A stretch of 64,000 nt of DNA, from the NCBI GenBank assembly GCA_010909165.1, contig MU008156.1, positions 248,001 through 312,000 of the forward strand, written 5' to 3'. The notes under the pieces were generated by a model. That model ran no database searches. It saw nothing but the letters and a program-made list of their open reading frames with translations, and was not told the origin of the DNA. The first letter of the stretch is position 1. The number at the start of each line of letters is the position of its first letter. The stretch is from Anthoceros angustus. Its lineage: Eukaryota > Streptophyta > Anthocerotopsida > Anthocerotales > Anthocerotaceae. The translations under genes and the position numbers were made by a program. Shown piece after piece: positions 33,144-44,722 of the stretch.

Positions 33144-34759
33144 AGCATCTCGCCGGGTGCCTTGCCCGCGAGAGCGCGAGTCAAGAAAGAGGGCTGTCGC
33201 CAGTGGGGTTTTGACCAAATGGTGAGTATTTCGGTGAGGCTCGAAGGAGGACTGTCATACCCACCGGATGCTTGGTGATTGTGGAAAATGTGTTAGACAA
33301 ACTATAGCCAAGCTTCGCCAGAGATTTTGAATTTAAAATCGACTTGCTCCATGTGCCACCCATGGATAGATTAAGGTTGAAAGCGGTACGGACTTGACAA
33401 GAAGAAATGTAAGCTTTGAAGAGTTTGATCAAGAACGGTTGAGGAGGCCTCACCATCCTTTACCTTGTCCAATTCTCGCCCGCGAGGCCTAATCTGAGAT
33501 CTAAGTGCGGCTTATCTCGACACGGAGGGGCCAGTCGATATGCCCGCCGAGGATTGTGAATACTTCTTTGAAAAGAGAATTGATGAGTGTTGGTGCGGTG
33601 GCAAGTGTGCACAAGCAACGAGCGAAAGTGCTTACCTACACAAGTATTGGCAACCCTCTCCAAACCCGTGTATTGCACCTCTTTGGAGTTTAAGTCGCGG
33701 ACGTTCGGCGCCTCCGGCTCTTTGGAGCATAAGTCATGATCATCCGGCCACTTGGTACAAAGGTGTGTCCGCATTTGTGCGGACGGTGGGCACGATAGGT
33801 CTTCTTTTGGGCTCGGATGCATGGGGTGTGGGTTCGCAAATCATTGAAAGCAGTGAAATGAGACATGTGCATTTACGGATGGTTGGGGCCAAAATGGGGT
33901 TGAGACAAACCCCTATCTTTGGCTCTCTTGTTAAGTGGTGTTACGATCAAACCTTTGTGCGAGTGTGCCCGCCAATTGAAGGCCAAGTCGCAAGAGGGTG
34001 ACATGAGGCGAGGCGCAAAATTGGGACAGGAACTCTTCCGGCGGTGTATGGGCGGGAGGAGTCGGAAGGCAGGAGCACAGTGATTGACCCCCAGAGGAAG
34101 AAGACCTTGAAGGCCGCAGTGCAATTATGAAGCACGGGGAGGTGCAGGCTAACAATGGATGGGTGACCTGTCAACTGGCATCCGTGCAACTCGTGGGGGC
34201 CAAGTGGATTTTGTGCTTCTGCGAGCAGGTGGATCACATGGCGGACCACTTCACAGTCTTCCTCCATGAAGTAGTTAAGTTAACTACTTCATGAGCCTGT
34301 TGAGGCGGAATAATTTTTGAGAGGCGTGTGAAGAGGCGAACTTGCTCTCCTCCACTCCTCGTCCCTCTCTGATCTCGCCCTTCTTGATTCATGTATTTGC
34401 GCATTCCAAGTGTCTAACTGAGTTGGAGGTTATGTCTGCCCTCCATAGCTGGAAGCCGGTCAGGGAGCTCACGGTAGAAGAAGAGGAGACCAAGGAAGAT
34501 TCGGGGGAGGACTCCAGCAGTTGGGAATTTGCGGCCCCCGAAGATTCAGATGAAGCAGGGGAGGTCGCAAAGAGCCGGAAAAGGAAAGCAGGGGCGACAG
34601 GACGGGGGTCGACCAAGAAGGGGAAGGCGGCCTGATGGGGCGGGAGCTCAGAACCACACCGGGTCACAGTCGAGGCAGCAGAACCACGGGAGAAGGAGGG
34701 AAGGCAAAAGGAAAGCGGTGGGTTATCCCTCTGTGGTGTGGAGGGCAGTCAGTAGGGAG
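33144..34759. other. Region of unassigned ORFs, probably retroelement
   Basis: 33540-34001 is a 153-codon plus-strand frame with no motif I recognise. 34342-34635 (plus, 97 codons) starts MLSSTPRPSLISPF and ends in an acidic stretch (EEEETKEDSGEDSSSWEF) and a basic tail (KSRKRKAGATGRGSTKKGK), like the tail of a gag or nuclear protein. The downstream neighbour is a repeat, so a transposon origin is likeliest. Confidence 0.35.
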
Positions 34760-36363
34760 TTTTTATGAATGAGGAGGCGTTTGCGGACCAACTCCTAGGG
34801 AGGAAGAATTAACTCCGGCGGGGTTCACATCGGAGTTGAAGGACATTTTGGGGATACTCTTTTGGCCTATCCATTTCGGGTGGAGGCAAGTGACACGGCC
34901 AGTCACGGGGCCCGATGTGGAAGGGATGGGCACGCCCAATTTGGTGACTGCGAGGATCGACTTCATGATCGAGACCAGTCGGATCTTCTCGACCAAGCAG
35001 CCATGGCTCTCACCTGGCTTAGTATGCAGGGGCAGCAAGAGAAGCTGCTCAAGGAAAAGTTGGAGGGAGTGAAGAGCGAGAAAAAGGTAGCGGAGGACCG
35101 CAGGCGGGAGTGTGAAGAGTCACTAAGCAAGACACAGGAGGAGCTGAGGGATATGTCCACCCAACAGGAGGCCCTGGTGACCCAAGTATTAAGGCAGACG
35201 GGCGTCACGGCCGAGCAGTCGAGGCCGTTAGGCGAGACCGTTCTAGGCCGTGGCGCCTGACGCGCCCGTTTCTAGCGTAAGGGAGCGGCCGAGGATGGGG
35301 CCGAGACGCGCCACTCGGCTGAGGCGGCCAGTGGGTCTCTGTATTTTAAGAGTTGTTGCCCTATCCACCCATAGCTTTCTTTCTCTCTCTTTCAAGCAAA
35401 AGTTACCGATTTTTCACTTTAGTACTTTATAGTGTTCGAGCTTTTCTCCATCATTTTACCTTAGTATTTTCATAGTTTTAGGGTTCGCTTACTTTCTAAG
35501 TATCTTCTACCCAGTTGAAAGGGTATACACGGTCGATCCCCATCTTGTCTTTGCATCTTCAAGATGTATCATCTTGTATACTTTAAGCTCTGCGGTTCTT
35601 AAGTTACTGAGCGTTCAAAACCATTGATGCTTACCAACTTCTTGGTATAAGCGTTTAGATTTCGTACACAAGAAATGGAAATTGTTAAGCGCGACGCCTA
35701 GTGTGTTCGATGATGGTACTCGATCGCCTCGTGTTGTGACATCGCCTTAGTGGAAGCCAAGCGACCTGCGCCTACACGGCGTCTGGATTAGTTTAGTCGG
35801 GAGGGCGGTAACAATATTGTTGAACACCCGTTGATTACCTTGCTTTTCGTTGAAGTGCCGAGTGTCGAGCGACCCGTGCTGCACAAAGGGATTAGCGTCG
35901 ATCATTTCATACGATGAAACGGACATCAAACTCGGTCATGGTCTATTTCTTCTGCAAAGACATCAAAACTTATCGACGCTTTCTTGATTAGTGGCTTTTG
36001 ATCAGGCGAAAGGCGCTTTACAATGATAACATGCACAAACACATGGCGGACGGAACACCGCACATGCTGTACACGCATACAGATAACAACAGACCAACGT
36101 ATCACGTTTCTACAACATCAGACCGAGTGCGAGAGCCTACACTAAAACCTTCTTGAAACAAATTGCATATTGCAAGAAATCAGGTATTCTGAGTCTGAAA
36201 CTAACCTGGAAGAGCGTAGGAACACCTTGGTGGAACCAAACGACTTGTTGCCTACACACTGAAAACGGATCAGTTTCTGTGAGGAGGATTGACAACAATA
36301 TTGCTGAACTTGTGCTTGATTACCTTGCTTTTCGTTGAAGTGCCGTCGCGAGTCAACGCAGAA
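34760..36363. repeat. Tandem duplication of 1.6 kb, copy A
   Basis: Starts at TTTTTATGAATGAGGAGGC and repeats at 36364. It contains coiled-coil ORF pieces, a TTTTAGGGTTCGCTTACTTTC spacer and CTTGCTTTTCGTTGAAGTGCCG words. The latter occur again inside the unit (about 35839 and 36326), showing an older internal repeat. Confidence 0.9.
34862..35260 (+). CDS. Coiled-coil ORF fragment in repeat
   Basis: 132 codons. After about residue 45 the frame is rich in charged heptads: QQEKLLKEKLEGVKSEKKV, then EDRRRECEESLSKTQEEL and RDMSTQQEALVTQVL. Upstream, another frame carries a companion piece best seen in copy B (36369-36584, MNEEAVADQLLGEEELTPA through SELKDIFGDTLLAYPARVE). Together they suggest one longer protein broken by frameshifts, perhaps a gag-like coiled-coil protein. 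Family not identified. Confidence 0.45.
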   Translation: MAYPFRVEASDTASHGARCGRDGHAQFGDCEDRLHDRDQSDLLDQAAMALTWLSMQGQQEKLLKEKLEGVKSEKKVAEDRRRECEESLSKTQEELRDMSTQQEALVTQVLRQTGVTAEQSRPLGETVLGRGA

Positions 36364-37935
36364 TTTTTATGAATGAGGAGGCAGTTGCAGACCAACTCCT
36401 AGGGGAGGAAGAATTAACTCCGGCAGCAGGGTTCACATCGGAGTTGAAGGACATTTTTGGGGATACTCTTTTGGCCTATCCAGCTCGGGTGGAGGCAAGT
36501 GACACAGCCCGAGTACGGGGCCTGATGTGGAAGGGGATGGGCACTGCCCAATTTGGTGACCTGCAGGATCTGACTTCGCAATGACTCAGACCCAGTCGGA
36601 TCTTCTCGACCAAGCAGCCATGGCTCTCACACAGCTTAGTATGGGCGTGTGAACTCAAGGAAAAGTTGGAGGGAGTGAAGGCGAGAAAGGAGGGAGGACC
36701 GCAGCGGAGTGTGAAGAGTCACTAAGCAAGACACGGAGGAGGCGGGGATATGTCCACCCAACAGAGGCCTGTGACCCAGAGTTAAAGGCAGACGCGAGGC
36801 GTCACGGCCGAGAACGAGGCCGGTCGAGACCGTTAGGCCGTGGCGCCTGACGCGCCCCTAGCGTAAGGGAGCGGGGGATGGGGCCGAGACGCGCCACTCG
36901 GCTGACCGAGGCGGCTGCATGTCGCATTTTAAGAGTTGTTGCCCTATCCACCCTTTTATAGCTTTCTTTCTCTCTTCAAGCAAAAGTTACCGATTTTTCA
37001 CTTTCGTACTTTATAGTGTTCGAGCTTTTCTCCATCATTTTACCTTAGTATTTTCATAGTTTTAGGGTTCGCTTACTTTCTAAGTATCTTCTACCCAGTT
37101 GAAAGGGTATACACGGTCGATCCATGCAAGATGTCATGCCGCAAAGACTCATTCATGCCGTATACTTTAAGCTCTGCGGTTCTTAAGTTACGAGGCGTTC
37201 AAAAACCGCTTGATGCTTACCAACTTCGGTATAAGCGTTTAGATTTCGTACACAAGAAATGGAAATTGTTAAGCGCGACGCCTAGTGTGTTCTCGATGAT
37301 GGTACTCGATCAGCCTCGTGGTTTGACATCGCCTTAGTGGAAGCCAAGCGACCGCTGCCCTACGTGCAGGATTAGTTTCCGGAGGGCGACAACATATTGT
37401 TGAACCCGTGGTTGATTACCTTGCTGAAGCGCCGACGCGAAGAGGGCCGAACGACCAGTCTGCACAAAAAGGATTAGCGCCATTTCACGAGAAACGGACA
37501 TCAAACTCGGTCATGGTCTATTTCTTCTGCCGCAAAGACATCAAAACTTATCGACGTTTCTTGATTAGTGGCTTTTGATCGAAGGACGCTTTACAATGAT
37601 AACATGCACAACACATGGCGACGGAACACCGCCGCATACACGACAGATAACAGACCAACGATCGTTTCTACAACATCGACTGAAAAGAGCCTACACTAAA
37701 ACCTTCTTGAAACAAATTGCATATTGCAAGAAATCGTATTCGACCGAAACTAACTCGAAGAGGCGTAGGAACACCTTGGTGGAACCAAGCGACTTGTTGC
37801 CTACAAATCGAAAACGGATCCGTGAGGAGGATTGACAACAATATTGAACTTGTGCTTGATTACCTTGCTTTTCGCTGAAGTGCCGCGAGTCAACGCAATT
37901 CTTAACGACCAAGAGTGCTGCACAAAGAGAATATC
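36364..37935. repeat. Tandem duplication of 1.6 kb, copy B
   Basis: Head-to-tail copy of 34760-36363. The first 230 bp are better preserved here. The coiled-coil part is heavily eroded by small deletions. Confidence 0.9.
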
Positions 37936-38900
37936 ATCATTTCGTGAGAATCGATATCAAACTCATTCATGGGCTATTTCTTCTCGCAAAGAGATCCAAG
38001 ACCACCGCGCTTCAACACTTCCCACATGAAGCACGGCCCGCCACAAAGCCACAAACCACCGGATTGTCGGGTGGGGGTGATTTCCTCCGCCGTGGCCGAT
38101 GCCGTCGCCCGCCACCACCATGGCGGACGTGCCACTCGCGTCGATCGGGAGCCGAGCGTGGGCCGCGCCCCACGCACGGCCAAACCTTCACGCCCCGTTG
38201 TTCACCTCCGGTGTACACGCGATTCCGACGTTTGGAACTTCAAGGAGAGCGGCACTGGAGCCGCTGCTCATGATCCATCGACTTCCCGCCTTGTTCATCC
38301 TGCTCGATCTCGACTTCTCATCCTGTGCCATGGCGACCGATCGATTCGACTGGGACTCGGCGTCATGCACGACGGGCGAAACGCTTATTGCCGACGATGT
38401 CTTGCACGCCGGCGCCGGGGAGGGCTGTGCGCCCCGGATGATGCTCCGCGCGGGCGAATCGTGTCAGCTCGCCCCAAGGCTTCCGCACAATAAATTTGGA
38501 ACGATACAGCAAGATTAGCATCGCCCAAGAAGGACCAGCAAGGATGACTTCACAAATGCACGTGGTGGCATCACAAATCCATGATCAAAATCAAGAAACC
38601 GTAACCGAGAGTTCGGTGGCGAGATCACCTCGGGAGGATCTCGATCGTAAAGAGAGCGCCGAGGATGCAAGAACCTCCCGAGACGCCAGGATGACGATGC
38701 GGTGTAAGATCTTGGCGAGTACTGGAATTTTGTGTAGCGGCGACACCCATGCCGAACCTTTTGCAATCAATAGCACCAAAAACAGTGAGCTTGACGTGAT
38801 GGGCGGTGGCGCTGGTTTAGGGTGGCGATTGTTTATATCTGAAGTTTTAGGGTTCTAGATGGTTCGCGTGGTGTCAACGTGGCTCGATTCAGGCAGTGTT
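37936..38900. other. GC-rich stretch without supported gene
   Basis: Overlapping frames up to 174 codons occur on both strands at 37969-38518, as expected from high GC rather than coding. No recognised motif. Confidence 0.35.
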
Positions 38901-38919
38901 ACGCCACGCTTTGGGGTTC

Positions 38920-39570
38920 GGACATTAGGTTTGGTGGAGGTAGGCTAGGTTTGGTGAAGGTAAGCTAGGTTTGGAACTTGGAAACTAGGTTTGGGTGAGG
39001 AGGCGGCGGCGAATCTAATCGCGAACCTAGATATGTTTGGACCGGCTCGGTATTTTAGGTTCGAGAAATTCAAATGTGGTTTGGTAGAGAGAGAATGGAG
39101 GCGCCAACAGAGTGAGAACGGCTAGGGTTTGCTGGCCTTATATAAGCGGCTTGTCTGGAGATAGATGTCTTTCCTCATGCTGTCTTTTCGTAGGCTTAGG
39201 TGCTGCGCTCTTGCTCCGAAGGCATAGGTCTTTATGCATGCTGGCTTTTCGAAGGCGAAGGTCTGCGCTCTTGCTCAAGGCATAGGTCTTTATGCATCTT
39301 TGGCTTTTGAAGGCCAAGGTCTGCGCTATGCTCTAAAGGCATAGGTCTTTTGTTTACGTCAAGGTTCTTTTATGCCGTGTTCGAAGGCTATGGCCTTGTC
39401 CACTCTTTTCGAAGGCCAAGGTTCTTTTAGCGTCGCCTCGAAGGCTAAGGCCTTTCTCCAGCTTTTGTTCAAGGCCAAGGTCTATTCTATGCTCTGTTTG
39501 AAGGCCCTTTGTTGTTTTGTTGCTCCGTTTTGAATGCTCATTACGAAGGCCATGGTGCACAGTCGTTTAA
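38920..39570 (+). repeat. Short repeats: GGCTAGGTTTGG words and about 60-bp units
   Basis: 38935-39000 holds four TAGGTTTGG(T/A) repeats. 39185-39520 holds about five to six imperfect units built from GAAGGCATAGGTCTTTATGC and GAAGGCCAAGGTCTGCGCT. Confidence 0.8.
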
Positions 39571-40844
39571 GAAATGACCGGGGTAAGCCTTCGAAAGCAA
39601 AGCTTAGCTTAGCGATCGAGCTTCTGCGTTTGAGCAATGCTATTGCCTAGGGTGGTTGCATGCTCGTGTTTCTTAACACGAATCGTATGTGCGTCTTTGT
39701 GTCCTTTGTTTTGTTTGTAGGAAAGATGGTATCATGTTCTTTGATGGTCTTTTGTTTGTTGGTTGCTTCCTTGTTTTGTTTGGTCCGTGCTTGGACTTCT
39801 TGTGTTCGACCGTTGCGGTTCCTTCACCTTGTTTTATGCAAGTTATATTGCTAGACCACTTTGGTCTGACTTATCAATCATACGTTTGTTACGTTCTTGT
39901 CTCACGATGTTGTTGCGATCTATGCGAGTAATCACCGGAAGTATTGGACGAATATCCGCATGTTTGGTGCAACGCCGTTATCTTCGATACCTTGTTGTGT
40001 TGATTGTCATTTTGTCTTATGGTGGTTTACCGTCATCTTGTTGTGTCCAGTTATCGCGCTTTTTATGTTAGCCGTTTTTATTTCTTCTTATATGATAGCT
40101 ATTTTATGTCCATTTTCATCGCCTTTCAGCTCGTTAAGGCTGGCCCCTTTTTGTGTGGTATGGTTGGTCCTTCCATGAGTGATAATTGTTTTCGTTTTTC
40201 CTTGATCTAATGCTTATCCGTATGTTTTACATCGCCTTGAGTCAACGCTTCGTAGTCTTCCTCAAGACAAGGGTAGTTGCATACGTCGGTGGACGCCGCA
40301 TGTTCGGTGCAAGTGTGAGTTATCTGCGATACCGTTGTCCGATCGTTTTTTCTATTGTGGATTACTGTCTTGTTGTTTCGGGCTATCTGTGTATGTTAGC
40401 CCGTTGTTTGTTTCTACTATGACGCCTATCTAACCTCATTTTTCTATCTTTCAAGCTTTGGTTGAGGCTGGCCCCTTTTAGAAGGTATGGTATCCGTCAC
40501 TTTAGTTAGTAGTCACCCTTTTATGGGTGTCCCTAGTAATGTCTAATTATTGGTTTGGTGCTAATTTACGTTTCGCTTTTAGGTTTTATTGTGGTTGAAG
40601 CGAGTTCAATCTATTCGTATTTACTTTGCATTACTTGAATTTGTATTTCATGCCATTCTGGATATACAAGAAACTCTGCAAAGAAAACGTTTCTTTGTTG
40701 GTTTTTTGTATATGCTGGATCCATGAATATTACTTAATGAAAAATGTTTTTGCTAGATTAGCGATTTTGGTGGGATTTCTAGAATTAGCTTCTACTAGAG
40801 TACTGTATTCACTTGGTGGTCATTTTTTTACCCTATTGCTCGCT
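39571..40844 (+). other. T-rich stretch without supported gene
   Basis: Several hydrophobic-looking frames (for example 39660-39854, 39763-40071) arise from T-rich sequence and lack any family signal. The segment around 39950-40180 resembles 40300-40500 (ATGTTCGGTGCAA, ATACCGTTGT, AGGCTGGCCCCTTTT), so an old duplication is likely. Confidence 0.4.
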
Positions 40845-40982
40845 TGCAACATTGATGGTGGATTATTTTCACCCCATCCGGCATGTTTTTAACATTGAAG
40901 GTGGATTATTTTCACCCCATCCGCATGTTTTTAACATTGAAGGTGGATTATTTTCACCCCATCGGCATGTTTTTCACTGTAA
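40845..40982 (+). repeat. Tandem repeat, 42-bp unit, three copies
   Basis: Three nearly identical units of AACATTGAAGGTGGATTATT plus TTCACCCCATCCGCATGTTTTT. It leads directly into the gag-like ORF region. Confidence 0.93.
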
Positions 40983-41008
40983 TAAATTTTACTATATTGA
41001 GTAAAACA

Positions 41009-41561
41009 ATGACCAAAAGGTCATTTCTCTCTAGAAATCCACCTCCACCCCGAAAAAAACCAACCGGGTGCGTCGAGGCCCAGCAGGCGCGACTTTACGT
41101 AAAGGCGCATGCTACGATTGAGGAGCTCGAATGAAATTTGAGTCGAGGGAATAGATGGAGCAAGGCGCCTGGAGAAGTTCAAGAAGCTAGCAGAGAGGTG
41201 TAAGCAGGAGAGAGATGAGGCTAGGGCCAGGGTCAAGAGAGAGACGGACAAGCCAAAGAAGGGCAGAGTGTCAGCCACCGCAGTGGCTGAAATAGCCACC
41301 ATTGGGGAAGCAGCCACCACGGTGGCTAAAACGGCCACCGTCGCGGAAGAAAGACCCGAGGTGGGGGAAGCCACCGTGGTGGTCAGGAGCACTGTAGGAG
41401 GGGATGTAGCTTCCCCGGATTCCAAGGAGCAGCCGGTCCAAAATTTTCCATGGGCGGAGAGGGTAAGGACCTCTTTAGCAGAAGGGCGTATTGTGTTGCG
41501 GCGTCTGGATGAGGATGCTCATGTCACAGCCACACTGCATGGTGAGCGGTGCTCACTCTAA
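41009..41561 (+). pseudogene. Gag-like ORF of a non-autonomous retroelement
   Basis: Starts MTKRSFLSRNPPPPRKKPTG. After a frame change it has a charged coiled coil (FKKLAERCKQERDEARARV), then Ala/Val/Thr repeats (ATAVAEIATIGEAATTVAKT) encoded by GCCACCGCGGTGGC-like DNA, and a WAERVRTSLAEGRIVLRRLDE segment before the stop at 41559-41561. The same architecture appears on the minus strand at about 56.7-55.67 kb (VESTTAVVETATDIGATNPE). Most likely a gypsy-related gag. At least two frameshifts. Confidence 0.5.
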
Positions 41562-43025
41562 ATGTGTATGTGATTGTTGGGACGGAGGCGAAACTCACAT
41601 CCAACCGCCAGCTCCTACCAGTGGTTCCTTGAATGGGAGCCGAGGCATACCCTCCAGTTATGCTCGAGAAGATGGCGGGCGGAAGCGGGCGTGGAGGAGG
41701 AAACGCGTTGTGTGGCTGTCCAATGATGAGGAGCAAGGCAACATGCGGCGGGGCGATGGGCAGGTGGCACCTCACGGAAGGAGTGAAGGGACCTCGGATA
41801 GCGGAGTGAGGTGGAGGTATTAAGGGAGAATCTTTCGGATCGGGCGTGGTAGGAGGCGGGGAACACCCATGGGCGCGGGCTAAGCGGCTCGAGGCCGGTG
41901 GATTTTAGAGGGGAGCGGCATCATAGGTCAGGGGCTTTCACTCGGATTAGGGGATAAGGTGCTAGGAAAGCCTGTGAATCTGTAGTTACCTGAATTGGTA
42001 GGTGCGCTCGTGGTAGGTTAGCCATTTTTTTGAGACACTGGGGAAAAGTGAGTTATGGGGTTCCGCAGCCGGATGTACAAGAGACCCCTTCACGTCTCTC
42101 TTGTTAGACAATTTTAGGTGTGAGCTCCCGTGTGCCGAATTTGCGCGCGAGGTTGATGGGAGACGTCTGATCAATAGCAATTTGGTTTGGTGTCGCCTTC
42201 TCGTCACAAGAGGGCTGGGAGATCCTTGGATGGTCAATGGTGACCAAGCTCCGCCTGGGCGACTAACGGTGAGGCGCTCGCATCTTGGGAAGAGGAAGAT
42301 TTTCGCGGGGGAGGTGAGATCGCGGTGCGAATCGCCTTGGTGCTAACCAATTTATTTTTCGTTCCTTCTGTTTGTCGACCACATTGTGTCTAATTCAAGG
42401 TGTATGTCATGTGGCTGAGGGGGTCTGTGGCCCAAGGTGAGGTCTCAATGGCGGAGGGGGTCTGTGTGGCCCAAGGTGAGTCTGTGTGGCACGAGGGAGG
42501 TGCAGTGGCCTAAGAGAGAGGGATTGGTGAGAACATTTTGCGTGTGGTGGTGTCGAGGTCTGGAAGAAAGTGGGTGAGTGAGTCGATGTGTGAAGAGGAG
42601 TCTGAGCTATGAGATAATAGGAAGTGGTGAGCGCAAGGGTCTGGAAAACGCAGAATATAAATTGTGGTGGGGTTAGAGGAAAAGCAGGCGGAGTGAGGTG
42701 CAAGGTGCGTGGCCATGGTGTGCATCCACCAATGACCTCTGGGTGTGAATCCACATGAGTGTGAATCCACATGAGTGTGACCTGGTGTATATGTGAATCT
42801 GTGTGCATAGGACTATAAACCTTAACAGGCATGGCAGGGGAGCCGGGCGCCAAATAGTCGATCACGACGCGCGCGCGCCGGTCGGGTGGGTCCCACCACA
42901 GTGACTAAATCAGCCACCGCGGTGGCCAAACCCACCACGGTAATGGCCGAACTTACCACGGTGGTAGACTCGGCATGGTAGTTGATTGCAGCTGGGTAGG
43001 AATTGATTTGTAGGAGGACTAGAAT
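41562..43025. other. Probable internal or LTR sequence of a retroelement
   Basis: No protein motif. 42420-42490 has GGTCTGTG(TG)GCCCAAGGTGAG repeats. 42895-42965 again has GCCACCGCGGTGGCCAAACC and ACCACGGTGGT words, tying it to the gag-like ORF at 41 kb. Confidence 0.4.
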
Positions 43026-44722
43026 TCATAGTTTTAGAACATCTTGATACAAAACCATTCCCTTGGAGCGAATCCTAGGACTATAACGACATAGGCGGTG
43101 AATGTGGGCCTCTTGTGTCCCTAGACGCAAACTTTTACTCCACAAGTGTACACGGGGTGCCGTGAAGATGTAGAGATCACTTGAGCTGCCTCTGGCTACA
43201 ACTTGCCTTGGCTGAGAGGAACGATAGAGGAAGCAATCCTCACGTCCAAACTCCAGCCGAAAAGCTCCATCAAGCAAAAGTTGGTGAACGGAAATCAAAT
43301 TCTTAGCCATCTGTGGGACGTAGAGCACATTATTTAGCACAAGGGAGGAACCATCCTAGGACTATAACGACATAGAGGGTGAATGTGGGCCTCCTTGTGT
43401 CCCTAGACGCAAACTTTTACTCCACAAGTGTACACAGGGGTGCGTGAAGATGTAGAGATCACTTGGCTGCCTCTAGCTACAACTTGCCTTGGCTGAGAGG
43501 AACGATAGAGGAAGCAATCCTCACGTCCAAACTCCAGCCGAAAAGCTCCATCAAGCAAAAGTTGGTGAACGGAAATCAAATTCTTAGCCATCTGTGGGAC
43601 GTAGAGCACATTATTTAGCACAAGAGAGGAACCATCCTCCAATGTGAATGTCATGGAACCAACTCTAGCAATAGCAAGGCCAGAGTCATCTCCCAACAGC
43701 ACAAAATGTTGAGTGTCAGTTGTCGCCGTGTAGGAAGTAAACAGGTGCTTGGAGCTGCAAATATGGGCAGTGGCCGCGGAGTCCAGCAACCATGAACTCT
43801 GAAGTACCAAGCACACGGTTAATGCAACCTCAACTTGGAGACAACAGCTGTATTAGTTGTTTTGATCTCACGCTTGGCCTCACTAGCCTGCTTCTTCCTG
43901 CACTCCCGCTCCCAGTCCCGAGTGTCTGACACCAATTGCACGTCCCTTGACGTTTTACAGGCTTGGAAGAGGAAGGGGCAGAAGGAGCAGCCTTGGATGT
44001 GCCGGAGTTGTTGTTTCTCCGAGGGTTGTTCCCTCTCTTCTGTTGTTGATTTTGTGACCGCCCACAAGTCACAAACATCACTCGCTCTCCACCGTGTTTA
44101 GATGTGCCGGAGTTGTAGCGGGATGCCTCCTCCTGAAGGAGTGCGCCAACAAGCTCGGACACTGTTAGGGTGGATTGTCTACCAACCGCCACTGCTCGTT
44201 GTGAAGTCCACCTTGTTGGTTTTGGGAAGAGATGAACGACTGATAACTAGCCGGAAGGCTAGCCAGAAGCTGGACAACAACATCAAATTCAGACATTGTA
44301 GTCCCGAGCGCAGCCAATTGTGCTCGAAGGTACCTGAATCGGCTCACGTGTTGGGCAACACTATCACCTTGTTGCATCCGAAGATTGTAGAACTCTTTAC
44401 GGATGGTGACCAAGGTCATCACATTTGTTGACTGATAGATGTCATGGATCTGCTTCCAGGCCTTTGCTGAAGTTGTCGCACCATCGGTGTGATGAAGGGT
44501 GGTTTCGTCAAGGCCAGAAACCAGCATTTGCATGGCTTGACGATCCAACTTGAGCCACGCATCCACCACTGACTGCGGTGCAATAGGCTTTGGGGAAATA
44601 CCCTCCACCAGTGGGAGAAGATCGCGCCTGTTGAGAGCCGTCTTCATCCATCGCCAGGCGCGATTCTGACGCAGTCCTTCCCCCCACGGCTCAAGGGCGC
44701 TTGAGCTTTGCCCGGGGTTCAT
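43026..44722 (-). pseudogene. Copia gag, zinc knuckle and protease, minus strand
   Basis: From 44722: gag (185 codons to 44165) with WLKLDRQAMQMLVSGLDE, AWKQIHDIYQSTNVMTLV and QQGDSVAQHVSRFRYLRAQ, the UBN2-type copia gag. The basic linker and a CCHC knuckle (CNWCQ ... ERECRKKQ) at 43990-43880 are split by a one-base shift. From 43816: WLLDSAATAHICSSKHLF, the aspartic protease with the catalytic Asp but Ala in place of the usual Gly (DSAA rather than D-S/T-G-A). Then LNNVLYVPQMAKNLISVHQL and a GAG-pre-integrase piece ending near 43026. Integrase and reverse transcriptase are absent to the left, so the element is truncated. Confidence 0.88.
43071..43634. repeat. Tandem duplication of 282 bp inside copia protease
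   Basis: Unit 43071-43352 is repeated at 43353-43634, starting with ATCCTAGGACTATAACGACA. The duplication repeats the segment that encodes LNNVLYVPQMAKNLIS. Similarity is above 95%. Confidence 0.93.

Noticed and set aside
37969-38518. Overlapping 174- and 139-codon frames
   Set aside because: Several long frames on both strands in a GC-rich stretch indicate lack of stop codons, not coding.
39660-40422. Membrane-protein-like frames
   Set aside because: Hydrophobicity comes from T-rich DNA (Phe/Leu/Val codons). No conserved motif, and several equivalent frames overlap.
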